DNA of 32,928 nucleotides from Nitrospirota bacterium (GTDB taxonomy: Bacteria; Nitrospirota; Thermodesulfovibrionia; Thermodesulfovibrionales; Dissulfurispiraceae). A program made the position numbers and the translations under genes. Location of the stretch: positions 1-32,928 of the forward strand of contig JADFXU010000027.1 in assembly GCA_015233365.1 (NCBI GenBank). The letters are read 5' to 3'. The notes under the pieces are model-generated. The model saw only the letters and a list, made by a program, of their open reading frames with translations. It was not told the DNA's origin and did no database searches. Position 1 is the first letter of the stretch; every line of letters starts with the position of its first letter. Shown piece by piece: positions 1 through 9,434 of this stretch.

Positions 1-332
1 TTTGATCTTCGGGCCTTTGCCGACTGGATGATTTTTCTCAGGTCATCGAGGCCTGAAACTGCCGCGTTGAGCCATTCGAAATGCCCCTTTGTCCTGTTTG
101 CTATCACCTTTGCCAGCGCTGTTTTACCCGTGCCGGGAGGACCGTAAAGGATCAGCGAGGTAATCCTGTCCGCTTCAATGGCCCGCCTCAGCAGTTTGCC
201 TTTGCCCAGAATATGCTCCTGCCCTGCATATTCATCAAGGGTGCGGGGGGCCATGCGGTAGGCGAGCGGGGTATTCGGATCCGGCAGGTCCGCTTTTCCC
301 CGCGATGCTTCTGCCTCATCAAATAAATCCAT
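1..332 (-). CDS. rarA: RarA/MgsA-like AAA+ ATPase, N-terminal part (runs off the left edge)
   Basis: The minus-strand frame starting at ATG 332-330 reads MDLFDEAEASRGK and continues with PLAYRMAPRTLDEYAGQEHI, then LILYGPPGTGKTALAK, which contains a Walker A motif. This N-terminal pattern (a short leader, then a RuvB-like P-R-T-x-D-E-Y-x-G-Q-x-H-I block, then GPPGTGKT) is typical of replication-associated recombination protein A, a clamp-loader-like ATPase that acts at stalled forks. About 110 codons are present; the Walker B, sensor and C-terminal tetramerisation regions lie outside the window. The start codon overlaps the stop of the upstream HD-GYP gene (TAATG), so the two are probably transcribed and translated together. 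Other clamp-loader-like AAA+ proteins are less likely because of the leader and the Q-E-H-I block. Confidence 0.88.
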   Translation of the reverse strand, partial: MDLFDEAEASRGKADLPDPNTPLAYRMAPRTLDEYAGQEHILGKGKLLRRAIEADRITSLILYGPPGTGKTALAKVIANRTKGHFEWLNAAVSGLDDLRKIIQSAKARRS

Positions 333-1573
333 TACGAAATCTTGCCGAGCATTTTAATAAATATTCTTAAAAGGGAGGCATCGTAATCTCCAGTCTCTTT
401 GGAGATTACCGTAAGGGCGGTAAACGGCGAAAAGGCCAGTCTGTATGGACGCCGGGTTGTCAGCGCATCATAGCAGTCGGCAATAGCTGATATCCTTCCA
501 AAGAGCCCTATGTCCTTCCCGCACAGACCGTACGGATATCCCTTGCCCGATAGCTTTTCGTGGTGCTGCACAACGGCACTTAATGACTCCTCGGGGAAAC
601 TCTTATGGTCGCGCATGATTTTCTCGCCCTCGATTACGTGGCTCTTCATGACAGTGTACTCTACATTGTCAAGCTTGCCCTGCTTGTTCAGGATTTCGTG
701 CGAGATCACGCTCTTGCCGATGTCGTGGAGCATTGTGCCCGTGCCGAGTTTTTCAATATCATCTCTCTTCAAGTCTATTGCGATGCCCAGACTGACCGAC
801 AAGGCGGCAACATTGACAGAGTGGGTATAGGTATAATAATCGTATCCTTTCATGGACAAGAGCATATATATTGCGTCCCTGTCCTCCAGTATACAGTCGA
901 TCATATCGTTGACCAGCGTGTTCACTTCTTTTATTTTCTCGCCGCTCCGTGGATCGGCCAGAAAGTCTTGAAGCACGATTTTCGATGTTTCTTTGACAGC
1001 GAGTGATTTTATTTTTATTTTATCGCTTCCGGAAAGTTTGTCAGACTGCCGCAGGGCAAGGATATATTCATAATAGCGCGGCAGGTCTGATTTTTTTATA
1101 ATCAGATCTCCGGCGACTTTCAGCACGCTTTCGTCCAATTCGGCCGGAGAGTTGTCGGAAGCGTCGAGAAGAGGTGAAAATTTGAATTTATCGAGGAGCA
1201 GAAGGCTGAAACTTATTTGTGTTCCGGGTGTTAAGAGGGCTGGATCGATCTGGTGATACTGCTCCTTGCGATATGCGTATTCTTTGAATGACGCCTTGCT
1301 GTCCGGATCAACCGGCCGATTCAGCGAACGGTTAGCGGACAGATAATGATCGAACCTTGGAGAGTCCCTCATGAAGATATAGACTTCGGATATGCCTTTT
1401 TCCTTCAAAATGTCCTGTGAAATCTTTGTATAGAGGACATCCATGTTAAAGAGTACCTTCAGCTCATCGTTCTCTCTTATGAATATGTCACACGGAAGCC
1501 TTGTTCCGACAATGAGCTGCCTGACAGGAATGGGGATGTCCGGCTTTTCAATCTCACGGACTTTGGTCGCCAT
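332..1573 (-). CDS. HD-GYP domain protein, probable cyclic-di-GMP phosphodiesterase
   Basis: This 413-residue protein has a C-terminal HD-GYP domain. H251, the HD pair H283-D284 (MLHDIGK), HHE at 337-339 and GYP at 345-347 (GKGYPYG) are all visible, followed by AIADCYDALTTRRPYR. HD-GYP proteins usually hydrolyse c-di-GMP using a two- or three-metal centre, here presumably in the cytoplasm. The N-terminal 240 residues carry no transmembrane segment or receiver domain that I can recognise; residues 15-75 resemble the poorly defined N-terminal region seen in other HD-GYP proteins. The start ATG lies one base after a TATAAT-like sequence on the minus strand and has no Shine-Dalgarno, so the true start or promoter is uncertain. 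The stop overlaps the rarA start. In a flagellated cell a role in the motility/biofilm switch is plausible but not shown. Confidence 0.87.
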   Translation of the reverse strand: MATKVREIEKPDIPIPVRQLIVGTRLPCDIFIRENDELKVLFNMDVLYTKISQDILKEKGISEVYIFMRDSPRFDHYLSANRSLNRPVDPDSKASFKEYAYRKEQYHQIDPALLTPGTQISFSLLLLDKFKFSPLLDASDNSPAELDESVLKVAGDLIIKKSDLPRYYEYILALRQSDKLSGSDKIKIKSLAVKETSKIVLQDFLADPRSGEKIKEVNTLVNDMIDCILEDRDAIYMLLSMKGYDYYTYTHSVNVAALSVSLGIAIDLKRDDIEKLGTGTMLHDIGKSVISHEILNKQGKLDNVEYTVMKSHVIEGEKIMRDHKSFPEESLSAVVQHHEKLSGKGYPYGLCGKDIGLFGRISAIADCYDALTTRRPYRLAFSPFTALTVISKETGDYDASLLRIFIKMLGKIS

Positions 1574-1656
1574 AATTATAGTATATTACAAGTAAATCTG
1601 ATGTTTTGCAATCGTCCTTCTTTTACTCTCAGCGCTGCACGCCGTATGCCCGGCGC

Positions 1657-1685
1657 TCGACGCGTTTTTTGTTATAGTTTATACT
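1657..1685 (+). promoter_or_regulatory. Candidate sigma-70 promoter for pncC-ligA
   Basis: TCGACG at 1657-1662 (4 of 6 matches to TTGACA) is followed after 17 bases by TATACT at 1680-1685. The -35 box sits inside a GCGCTCGACGCG sequence that resembles the heptamer tract in the flagellin leader (32741-32768). If used, the transcript would start only a few bases before the ATG at 1699, giving a very short leader. That agrees with the lack of a ribosome binding site. The match is modest. Confidence 0.4.
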
Positions 1686-1698
1686 ATCCGAAACGCAG

Positions 1699-2190
1699 AT
1701 GAACGAAGACCTTTTGGAAATTATCAGGGACGTGCATAATTTTTTCATCGGAAAAGGATTGACACTTTCGGTGGCTGAATCCTGCACAGGAGGCCTGGTC
1801 AGTCACTATATGACAACGCTGCCCGGCGCGAGCACTTTTTTTCAGGCCGGAGTTGTTACTTACTCAAACATCTCAAAGATAACGATACTCGGCCTTTCTT
1901 CAGCCGATATTGAAAAATACGGCGTAGTCAGCGATACGGCTGCGCGCGAAATGGCTGAGAAGGTGCGTGTTTTGCTTCGAACAGACTACGGTCTTGCTGC
2001 CACTGGAAATCTGGGTCCTGAGGCGCTTGAGGGAAAGGAGAAAGGCCTTGTCTATATTGCGGTCAGCGCAAGCGGAAGGACGGTTGGGAAAGAGCTGCGG
2101 CTCACGGGAGACAGGGCATACAATAAGGAGCAGGCTGCATTTTGGGCATTGAAACTTCTTCTTGAGACGGCAAAAGGGGTTGGAAGCTGA
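1699..2190 (+). CDS. pncC: CinA C-terminal domain protein, nicotinamide-nucleotide amidohydrolase (PncC-like)
   Basis: This 163-residue protein matches the stand-alone CinA C-terminal family, which deamidates nicotinamide mononucleotide to nicotinate mononucleotide in pyridine nucleotide recycling. Visible signatures are VAESCTGGLVSHYMT at residues 25-39, GVVTYSNISK at 51-60 and YGVVSDTAAREMA at 74-86. Length agrees with single-domain members. The usual G-I-A-G-P-x-G-G segment is replaced by TGNLGPEALEGKEKG at 102-116, so the substrate loop is divergent and activity is not certain. It is followed without a gap by ligA: the TGA stop at 2188-2190 directly precedes the ligA ATG. The pairing is apt, because NAD-dependent ligase releases NMN, the substrate of PncC. 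Confidence 0.88.
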   Translation: MNEDLLEIIRDVHNFFIGKGLTLSVAESCTGGLVSHYMTTLPGASTFFQAGVVTYSNISKITILGLSSADIEKYGVVSDTAAREMAEKVRVLLRTDYGLAATGNLGPEALEGKEKGLVYIAVSASGRTVGKELRLTGDRAYNKEQAAFWALKLLLETAKGVGS

Positions 2191-4221
<2,031 letters not shown>

Positions 4222-4233
4222 AATAGCTGAAGA

Positions 4234-5613
4234 TCAGCGCTGCTCCCGGACGAACCGTTCAAGCGCAACGCCCACCTCAGCAATAACAGCCGTCCAGTTT
4301 CCCATTTCCGGTTGACGAAAGAGACGCATGACTCCCGGGTACCACGGTGAATCCTTACGCCCTGTGAGCCAACGCCAATCTGTCTTGTAGTCCGGCAACA
4401 ATACCCAGCAAGGCTTCCCAAGAGCACCCGCCAAATGGGCAATGGCCGTGTCGACACAAATAACCAGATCGAGGCTCGCCACGATAGCGGCCGCATCTGC
4501 AAAGTCCGCCATCCCTGACCCAAGGTGGATGAGAGACAGGCCCGCGGGAGGGCGCCCTGCCTCATCTTCGCCTGCCCCTTTCTGCAAGCTGATAAAACGC
4601 ACATTGGACACAGCCCACAACGGCGCCAGTAAATTAAGCCCGGGTATAGAGCGGTCGGCATCATTTTCAAAGTTCGGGCTGCCTCTCCAGACCAACCCGA
4701 CACGGACATCATCCGCAGGAATAAATGATTTCCACTTAGCAATTCTGTCCGGGAGGGCTTGCAAATAGGGGATATCTGCCGGAATAGAGTCAATACGCGT
4801 TTTGCAGTAATAAGGGATGCTGAGTGGAGGGGTCCAAAAGTCCCAGCCTGATACCGGGATCTTCTCGTCACAGGAAATAACCGTATCCACGCCGTCCAGA
4901 GTTGTGAATAATGTCTTTAATGCCGGGTGACAAATCATCGTGATCTGCGAGACGCCTTGCGCTTTAAGCACTCCAGCATAACGGCAAAACTGGATCATGT
5001 CGCCGTGACCCGCTTCGATGCCGATGAGCAGGGACTTGCCGGAGATATCTTCCCCTTGCCAGCGAGGACATGCAAAATAGGCCGCCATCGGACCGTACCA
5101 CTTGCGCGACTCCAGACAGTACCAGCCTTCCTCAAACCTGCCCTGACGCAACAACAGGTAGCTCAGATTGAAGCGGGCCTTAGTATAGCCGGCATCCAGA
5201 TTCAGGGCTGCGCGAAGGCACTGCTCCGCCTCTTCCTCGCGCCTCATGCATGTGTAAAGGGCCCCCTTGTTTGACCAGGCTGCGGGGGATTCAGGGTTGA
5301 GCATGATCGCCCGGTTATAGGCGGCCTCAGCTTCCTCGAACCGCTTGAGGTTTGCCAGGAACACGCCAAAGTTCAGGTGGGTTTGTGAATAGCTTGCGTT
5401 GAGTGCGATAGAGCGCCGGTAGTAAAACTCTGCGTTTTCCGTCATTCCCCTTTTATCGAGAAGAAGGCCCAGATTGGAACAGGCCTCGGCGAAATCCGGC
5501 GAAATCCGCACAGCTTCCCGGAAGGAGGATTCAGCACCAACGTCATCGCCTGCAGCCATGCAGCGATTCCCCTCGAAGAAAAGTGCCTGGGCGTCAGTGC
5601 TCTCCGGGTTCAT
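4234..5613 (-). CDS. TPR-repeat protein with GT9-like glycosyltransferase domain
   Basis: This is a 459-residue protein. Residues 1-175 form about five tetratricopeptide repeats (for example AEFYYRRSIALNASYSQTHL and AAYNRAIMLNPESPAAWSNK). Residues 190-455 resemble the ADP-heptose/GT9-type GT-B fold found in many TPR-glycosyltransferase proteins. The SLLIGIEAGHGDMIQFCRY segment corresponds to the N-terminal domain, and VGLVWRGSP, SLQKG and DLVICVDTAIAHLAGALGKP to the nucleotide-sugar-binding half. There is no signal peptide. The family often adds sugars to proteins or surface glycans, but the acceptor cannot be inferred. The gene converges on ligA, and its sequence looks more GC-rich than its neighbours, which may mean a separate origin. 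Its position just outside the flagellin-glycan locus makes a role in glycosylation possible. The start is the ATG at 5613. Confidence 0.85.
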   Translation of the reverse strand: MNPESTDAQALFFEGNRCMAAGDDVGAESSFREAVRISPDFAEACSNLGLLLDKRGMTENAEFYYRRSIALNASYSQTHLNFGVFLANLKRFEEAEAAYNRAIMLNPESPAAWSNKGALYTCMRREEEAEQCLRAALNLDAGYTKARFNLSYLLLRQGRFEEGWYCLESRKWYGPMAAYFACPRWQGEDISGKSLLIGIEAGHGDMIQFCRYAGVLKAQGVSQITMICHPALKTLFTTLDGVDTVISCDEKIPVSGWDFWTPPLSIPYYCKTRIDSIPADIPYLQALPDRIAKWKSFIPADDVRVGLVWRGSPNFENDADRSIPGLNLLAPLWAVSNVRFISLQKGAGEDEAGRPPAGLSLIHLGSGMADFADAAAIVASLDLVICVDTAIAHLAGALGKPCWVLLPDYKTDWRWLTGRKDSPWYPGVMRLFRQPEMGNWTAVIAEVGVALERFVREQR

Positions 5614-5664
5614 TCGTACAGCGTTTTTTCAACAAAGACTTTGAGAGATAATGGCTGCCCCATT

Positions 5665-6435
5665 TTACTTTGACATTCTCGCCAAATAGGTATCTATATG
5701 CCTTGTGATGTTGTCGATTAAAGAGTTCGCATGGGCGTTAATCAACTGCATATAGCCTCTAGCCCTAAAATCATTCAGAGTTTCTTTCGGAAGCTCATAG
5801 AGTTTCTTCAGGTCTACAAGTTTAAAAAGTATGGTTTCTCCCTTATGCGTGTATGCGCCATCGGCAATCAGATTATAACGGTTAAGAGTTTCAACAAATA
5901 TCCTGGTTTCTTCATATGAATCACATCCGCTTGTTGCCGGGTCGATACACTCCTGTTTCAGATAAGGAGATATGTCCCTGCCGGGCATAAGGATAGGATG
6001 ACCGGACACTTCCGAAAAACCGGGACAGGACAGCCTGACAAGAAGCCTGTTGTTTCCGGTCTCATCTTTGACCGCAGAGAATGGGAACTGCTTGCATGCC
6101 AAAGGTCTGTTGTCTGCCATAGCGCATCCGGAGCCCTTTTCCAGGTAAGTACAATAATTCCCGTCCCTGATATGTCTAAGAAGAATGCAAATGGCAATAT
6201 CATGTTTTTCGCCGCCGCAATCGGTCATGCAGAAGGTAATGGGAAAATGTTTTGACAAGGGAACAATCTCATGGATGAATATGCGGGCATACATCAAATG
6301 GCAGCAGGAAGAAGGGCACGCAGCTCCCAGACACTCCCATTTCATATCTTCAGTGATCACCTCATCAGATGGTTCCGCTTTTTCCTCTTTCAGACAATGC
6401 AATTGAACGACATTTTTGTTTATCATTATGTTCAT
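5665..6435 (-). CDS. YkgJ-family cysteine-cluster protein (possible flagellin lysine methylase relative)
   Basis: The protein, about 256 residues, begins its conserved part with WECLGAACPSSCC, the C-x4-C-x3-C-C form of the YkgJ zinc/iron-chelating domain. More cysteines follow: a CTYLEKGSGCAM segment, then PLACKQFPF and RLSCPGF, the ordering typical of the family. Members include FliB-like flagellin lysine-N-methylases and many uncharacterised proteins thought to bind Fe-S or zinc. The flagellar context to its right makes flagellin modification worth considering, but the motif alone does not prove it. The start is unclear. ATG 6435 (MNIMINKNVV), ATG 6426 and GTG 6477 are all in frame and none has a good ribosome binding site. 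I use 6435 because the extra GTG-initiated residues look unlike the family. Confidence 0.75.
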   Translation of the reverse strand: MNIMINKNVVQLHCLKEEKAEPSDEVITEDMKWECLGAACPSSCCHLMYARIFIHEIVPLSKHFPITFCMTDCGGEKHDIAICILLRHIRDGNYCTYLEKGSGCAMADNRPLACKQFPFSAVKDETGNNRLLVRLSCPGFSEVSGHPILMPGRDISPYLKQECIDPATSGCDSYEETRIFVETLNRYNLIADGAYTHKGETILFKLVDLKKLYELPKETLNDFRARGYMQLINAHANSLIDNITRHIDTYLARMSK

Positions 6436-6514
6436 TTTAACTATTGAATAGTCATATTGTAAACCTGAATCCGCCACCTAAAACGGTGGACCACAGCCGA
6501 CACCCGGAAACCTC

Positions 6515-6543
6515 TTGACATCTGTAATAGTGAAGCATAGAAT
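6515..6543 (+). promoter_or_regulatory. Sigma-70 promoter upstream of the FlgM-like gene
   Basis: A perfect TTGACA at 6515-6520 and TAGAAT at 6538-6543 (5 of 6 matches) are separated by exactly 17 bases. The predicted start is around 6550, about 27 bases before the ATG at 6577, which leaves room for the AAGGAT ribosome binding site. This is the best vegetative promoter in the window. Confidence 0.75.
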
Positions 6544-6576
6544 AGTGTTAAATAATGCAATCATCTCAAGGATGAA

Positions 6577-6891
6577 ATGCAGGTACATGGCAATTCAAAT
6601 GTAGCCGCAATCAGCGGCAGTTATTCGAGGCCGCAGGGGGTCCGCGCGACGTCTGAGGCGAAGGTGGATTATCAGGGCGCGATAGAGTATCACGTTACAT
6701 TGTCTCAACAAGCGAGGGAAATGGCCAGTCAGTCCGTTAACAACGGCAGCAACCCTGAAATCAATGCAGACAGTATTCAGGGAATTGAAAGTGCAATCAG
6801 TTCAGGAAACTATAGTATAGCGGGTTCTTCGGTGTCAGGGCATATAATCCACGTAGAGTTGCTGATTGATGCTGCTTCTGAAAATAAATAA
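6577..6891 (+). CDS. flgM: FlgM-like anti-sigma-28 factor
   Basis: This is a 104-residue, low-complexity, soluble protein. Its arrangement is that of FlgM: a disordered, Ser/Asn/Gly-rich N-terminus, a short VTLSQQAREMA segment (residues 40-50) like the V-x-L-S-x-x-A-x-x-L block of FlgM, then INADSIQGIESAISSGNYSI (62-81), like the sigma-binding helix pattern I-x-x-I-K-x-x-I-x-x-G-x-Y-x-I. FlgM holds sigma-28 (FliA) inactive until the hook is complete. Identity is low and the C-terminal residues diverge (HIIHVELLIDAASENK), so this rests on pattern rather than strong similarity. It has a consensus sigma-70 promoter and an AAGGAT ribosome binding site. It stands directly upstream of the flagellin-glycan locus, and a sigma-28 promoter controls flagellin at the other end of the window. 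Confidence 0.62.
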   Translation: MQVHGNSNVAAISGSYSRPQGVRATSEAKVDYQGAIEYHVTLSQQAREMASQSVNNGSNPEINADSIQGIESAISSGNYSIAGSSVSGHIIHVELLIDAASENK

Positions 6892-7110
6892 TTATTTGTC
6901 TTATCAATCCGTTCGTAACTGCTTACCTTTAAATGTCAAAATGTTGACAGGAAGAATTTTCCGCATGTGACGCACCCGGACAAAAAAACATACTATGCCG
7001 AATAAAAAATCTCATCAATACAAGGGAATGAAATAATAAATAGTATTGGTATTAAAATTGCTTAATCAAACCGGATTATCTATGTTCGCTTATGAGCGAA
7101 TCAGAATCGG
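6892..7110 (+). other. Intergenic region upstream of pseB
   Basis: This AT-rich spacer has no coding sequence that I can support. A weak promoter is possible at 7058-7086 (TTGCTT, 17 bases, TATGTT). It is followed by a perfect 6-bp inverted repeat, TTCGCT-TATG-AGCGAA, at 7085-7100, which could be an operator or the base of a hairpin. A TTGACA near 6945 has no -10 partner. The region leads straight into the octamer palindrome at 7111. Confidence 0.35.
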
Positions 7111-7196
7111 TATTTGAGTTAATGAGTACATGGGTGAAGGCGAATGAGTTGTTACTCATATGCTCATTTGTGCGTATACTCATATACCGACTCAGT
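7111..7196. repeat. Octamer-periodic palindrome, family A copy 1
   Basis: Left-arm units such as TTAATGAG and TACATGGG repeat every 8 bases and are mirrored on the right by ACTCAT-ending units such as ATGCTCAT and ATACTCAT. The centre is a perfect hairpin: ATGAGT 7144-7149, loop TGTT, ACTCAT 7154-7159. Some pairing continues outward through a GGTAT/ATACC step. The element ends about 20 bases before the pseB start. Confidence 0.75.
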
Positions 7197-7216
7197 CCGA
7201 TTCAGGGGAGATGAAC

Positions 7217-8209
7217 ATGTTCAATGGCAAGGTTATTTTAGTTACAGGCGGCACCGGCTCTTTTGGCAAGAAGTTTGTTTCAACTGTCATGGAAAGATAC
7301 AAGCCCGCTAAATTGATTGTCTTCAGCAGGGATGAGCTGAAGCAATTCGAGATGCAGCAGGTCTACAACGATATTAAAGGAGATCCGATCAGGTACTTCC
7401 TGGGAGATATACGCGACAAGGACAGGCTTTACCGGGCGTTTGAAGGAGTTGACATTATTGTTCATGCTGCTGCCCTCAAGCAGGTCCCGGCGCTCGAATA
7501 CAACCCTTTTGAGGCGGTCCAAACAAATATTATCGGTGCACAAAATATAATCAGCGCAGCAATTGACAAGAAGGTCAAGAAAGTCATTGTCCTGAGCACT
7601 GATAAGGCCGTGGCGCCGGCAAACCTTTACGGGGCCACTAAGCTGTGCATGGAAAAACTCTTTATTTCAGCCAACTCATATGCAGGATCCCATGTTACGC
7701 GCTTCAGCGCTGTCAGGTACGGCAATGTGGTTGGGAGCAGAGGCAGTGTCATTCCGTTGTTCCTGAAACAAAAGGAGAATGGAAAATTTACGGTTACCGA
7801 CAAGAGAATGACACGTTTCTGGATAACGCTCGATGAAGGCGTCAAGCTCGTATTAAACGGACTGAAACTGATGAAAGGCGGCGAAATTTTCATTCCCAAG
7901 ATACCTTCTGCAAAGATGATTGATATCTGTACTGCGATAAGCCCCGAATGTAAAATCGATATAATCGGGATCAGGCCCGGAGAGAAGCTTCATGAAACAC
8001 TTATTCCCGAGGATGAAGCCAGAAATACTTATGATGGCGGGGACTACTATATTGTATATTCTCCAACCATGCCCCCGGCTAATGGGAATAGCCGGAAGAA
8101 ACGCGTGCCCGAGGGATTTATATACAGCAGCGACAGGAACGATCAATGGCTGTCGCCTTCGGATATACAAAATATAATTACGAAAGAAAAGATAAACATG
8201 AACGTGTAA
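7217..8209 (+). CDS. pseB: UDP-GlcNAc 4,6-dehydratase (inverting), PseB
   Basis: This 330-residue extended-SDR enzyme should catalyse the first step of pseudaminic-acid synthesis, C4,6-dehydration with C5 inversion of UDP-GlcNAc. The Rossmann motif GGTGSFG is at residues 11-17. The family-specific FSRDELKQFEMQQVYND is at 36-52. The catalytic block STDKA (D129, K130) is at 127-131 and YGATK (Y138, K142) at 138-142. The PseB-typical C-terminal GEKLHETLIPEDEA is also present. I chose ATG 7217 because AGGGGAG lies 6 bases upstream; ATG 7211 is too close to it. An in-frame upstream start at 7160 would run through the repeat and is unlikely. The next gene begins 13 bases downstream, so this is an operon with pseC. 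Confidence 0.95.
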   Translation: MFNGKVILVTGGTGSFGKKFVSTVMERYKPAKLIVFSRDELKQFEMQQVYNDIKGDPIRYFLGDIRDKDRLYRAFEGVDIIVHAAALKQVPALEYNPFEAVQTNIIGAQNIISAAIDKKVKKVIVLSTDKAVAPANLYGATKLCMEKLFISANSYAGSHVTRFSAVRYGNVVGSRGSVIPLFLKQKENGKFTVTDKRMTRFWITLDEGVKLVLNGLKLMKGGEIFIPKIPSAKMIDICTAISPECKIDIIGIRPGEKLHETLIPEDEARNTYDGGDYYIVYSPTMPPANGNSRKKRVPEGFIYSSDRNDQWLSPSDIQNIITKEKINMNV

Positions 8210-8222
8210 GGGATAGTCCGGA

Positions 8223-9434
8223 TTGCCATATAATAACCATTTCATTCCGTACGGCAGGCAGTGGATTGATGAGGAGGATATTCAGGCTGTTGTGAATGTC
8301 CTGCGGTCCGATTGGCTTACACAAGGGCCCGAGATTGAAAAATTTGAGAATGAGATAGCGGCATACTGCGGGGCGCGGCACGCTGTTGTCTTCAACTCCG
8401 GGACCTCCGCTCTCCATGGAGCGTATGCGGCGCTTGGACTCGGCGAAGGTCATGAATTCATCACCACCCCCATTACCTTTGCCGCGACTGCAAATGCCGG
8501 CGTTTATCTGGGAGCTAAACCTGTTTTTGTAGACGTTGAGGAGGAAACGGGGAATATAGACACCTCCAAAATCGAAGCCAAAATCACAAAGAAAACGAAG
8601 CTTATCATTCCCGTCCATTATGCCGGACATCCGGTAGAACTCTTCAAAATAAATGAACTTGCAGAAAAATATGACCTTTTTGTGGTAGAGGACGCATGTC
8701 ACGCGCTCGGAGCACGATACAGAAGGCAAGAGGCGAAGGGCAAAGGGCAAAAGGCGGATGAAGATGACTGGATAAGGATAGGCTCCTGTAAACACTCCGA
8801 TATGACGGCTTTCAGTTTTCACCCTGTAAAGCATATTACAACGGGCGAGGGCGGCGCTGTTACTACCAACAATAGAGATTTTTACGAGCGGCTCCTTATG
8901 TTCAGGTCGCACGGCATCACTAAAAAGCATCTGTTAAATGAGCCTGATGGAGACTGGTATTATGAGATGCAAATGCAGGGGTATAATTACCGCATGACGG
9001 ATATACAGGCTGCACTCGGTAAATCCCAGTTAATAAAACTCGACAGTTTTGTTCAAAAAAGAAGGAAGATCGCCGGGATGTATAATAAGTTTTTTTACGG
9101 CAACCCGTGTTTTGATGTACCGGGTGAAAGAGGGTCAAGTTTCTCCGCATACCATCTTTATCCTCTGCGGATAAAGGTCAAATACAAAGAACTGAAAAAG
9201 GCGATTGTTGCCGGCCTGAAAGAAAAGAGTATTGGAACGCAGGTCCATTATATTCCTGTCTACCGCCACCCGTTTTATCGCGAAATGGGGTATGAGAAGG
9301 GTTTGTGTCCGGTAGCAGAGGATTTTTATGCCGGGGAGCTAAGCATTCCAATGTATCCAGCCATGAGCGACGAGGATGCATCGGCTGTAATCTCAGGTGT
9401 GGAGCAGGTATTCGGCAAGGTATGCAAGTTATGA
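8223..9434 (+). CDS. pseC: UDP-4-amino-4,6-dideoxy-N-acetyl-beta-L-altrosamine transaminase, PseC
   Basis: This is a 403-residue DegT/DnrJ/EryC1-type PLP aminotransferase that acts on the PseB product. FNSGTSALHGAYAALGLGEG (58-77), VEDACHALGA (155-164) and the PLP lysine K203 in FSFHPVKHITTGEGG are clear. The start appears to be TTG 8223, with AAGGGAT about ten bases upstream. Residues 167-186 (RRQEAKGKGQKADEDDWI and flanks) form a charged, low-complexity insert not expected between the GARY and GSCKHSD segments. Its DNA is a run of GGGCAAA-like units. It lies after the conserved VEDACHALGA loop and probably forms a surface loop, so activity may be kept. The stop overlaps the next start as ATGA. 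Confidence 0.93.
   Translation: MPYNNHFIPYGRQWIDEEDIQAVVNVLRSDWLTQGPEIEKFENEIAAYCGARHAVVFNSGTSALHGAYAALGLGEGHEFITTPITFAATANAGVYLGAKPVFVDVEEETGNIDTSKIEAKITKKTKLIIPVHYAGHPVELFKINELAEKYDLFVVEDACHALGARYRRQEAKGKGQKADEDDWIRIGSCKHSDMTAFSFHPVKHITTGEGGAVTTNNRDFYERLLMFRSHGITKKHLLNEPDGDWYYEMQMQGYNYRMTDIQAALGKSQLIKLDSFVQKRRKIAGMYNKFFYGNPCFDVPGERGSSFSAYHLYPLRIKVKYKELKKAIVAGLKEKSIGTQVHYIPVYRHPFYREMGYEKGLCPVAEDFYAGELSIPMYPAMSDEDASAVISGVEQVFGKVCKL
8719..8766. repeat. Short-period repeat inside pseC
   Basis: Purine-rich units of the form GGCAAGA, GGCGAAG, GGCAAAG, GGCAAAA occur at about 7-base spacing and stay in frame. They encode the extra Lys/Gly/Glu-rich loop of PseC. The period and style match the intergenic heptamer repeats of this window. 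Confidence 0.55.

Noticed and set aside
6993-7004. GCCGAATAA near 6994 as a second sigma-28 promoter before pseB
   Set aside because: One extra base in the -10 box and no TAAA-type -35 at the right distance.
7111-7200. CRISPR array made of the ATGAGTAT-type repeats
   Set aside because: Units are only 8 bases, degenerate and contiguous, with no unique spacers, and the arms are mirror-complementary; no cas genes are present.
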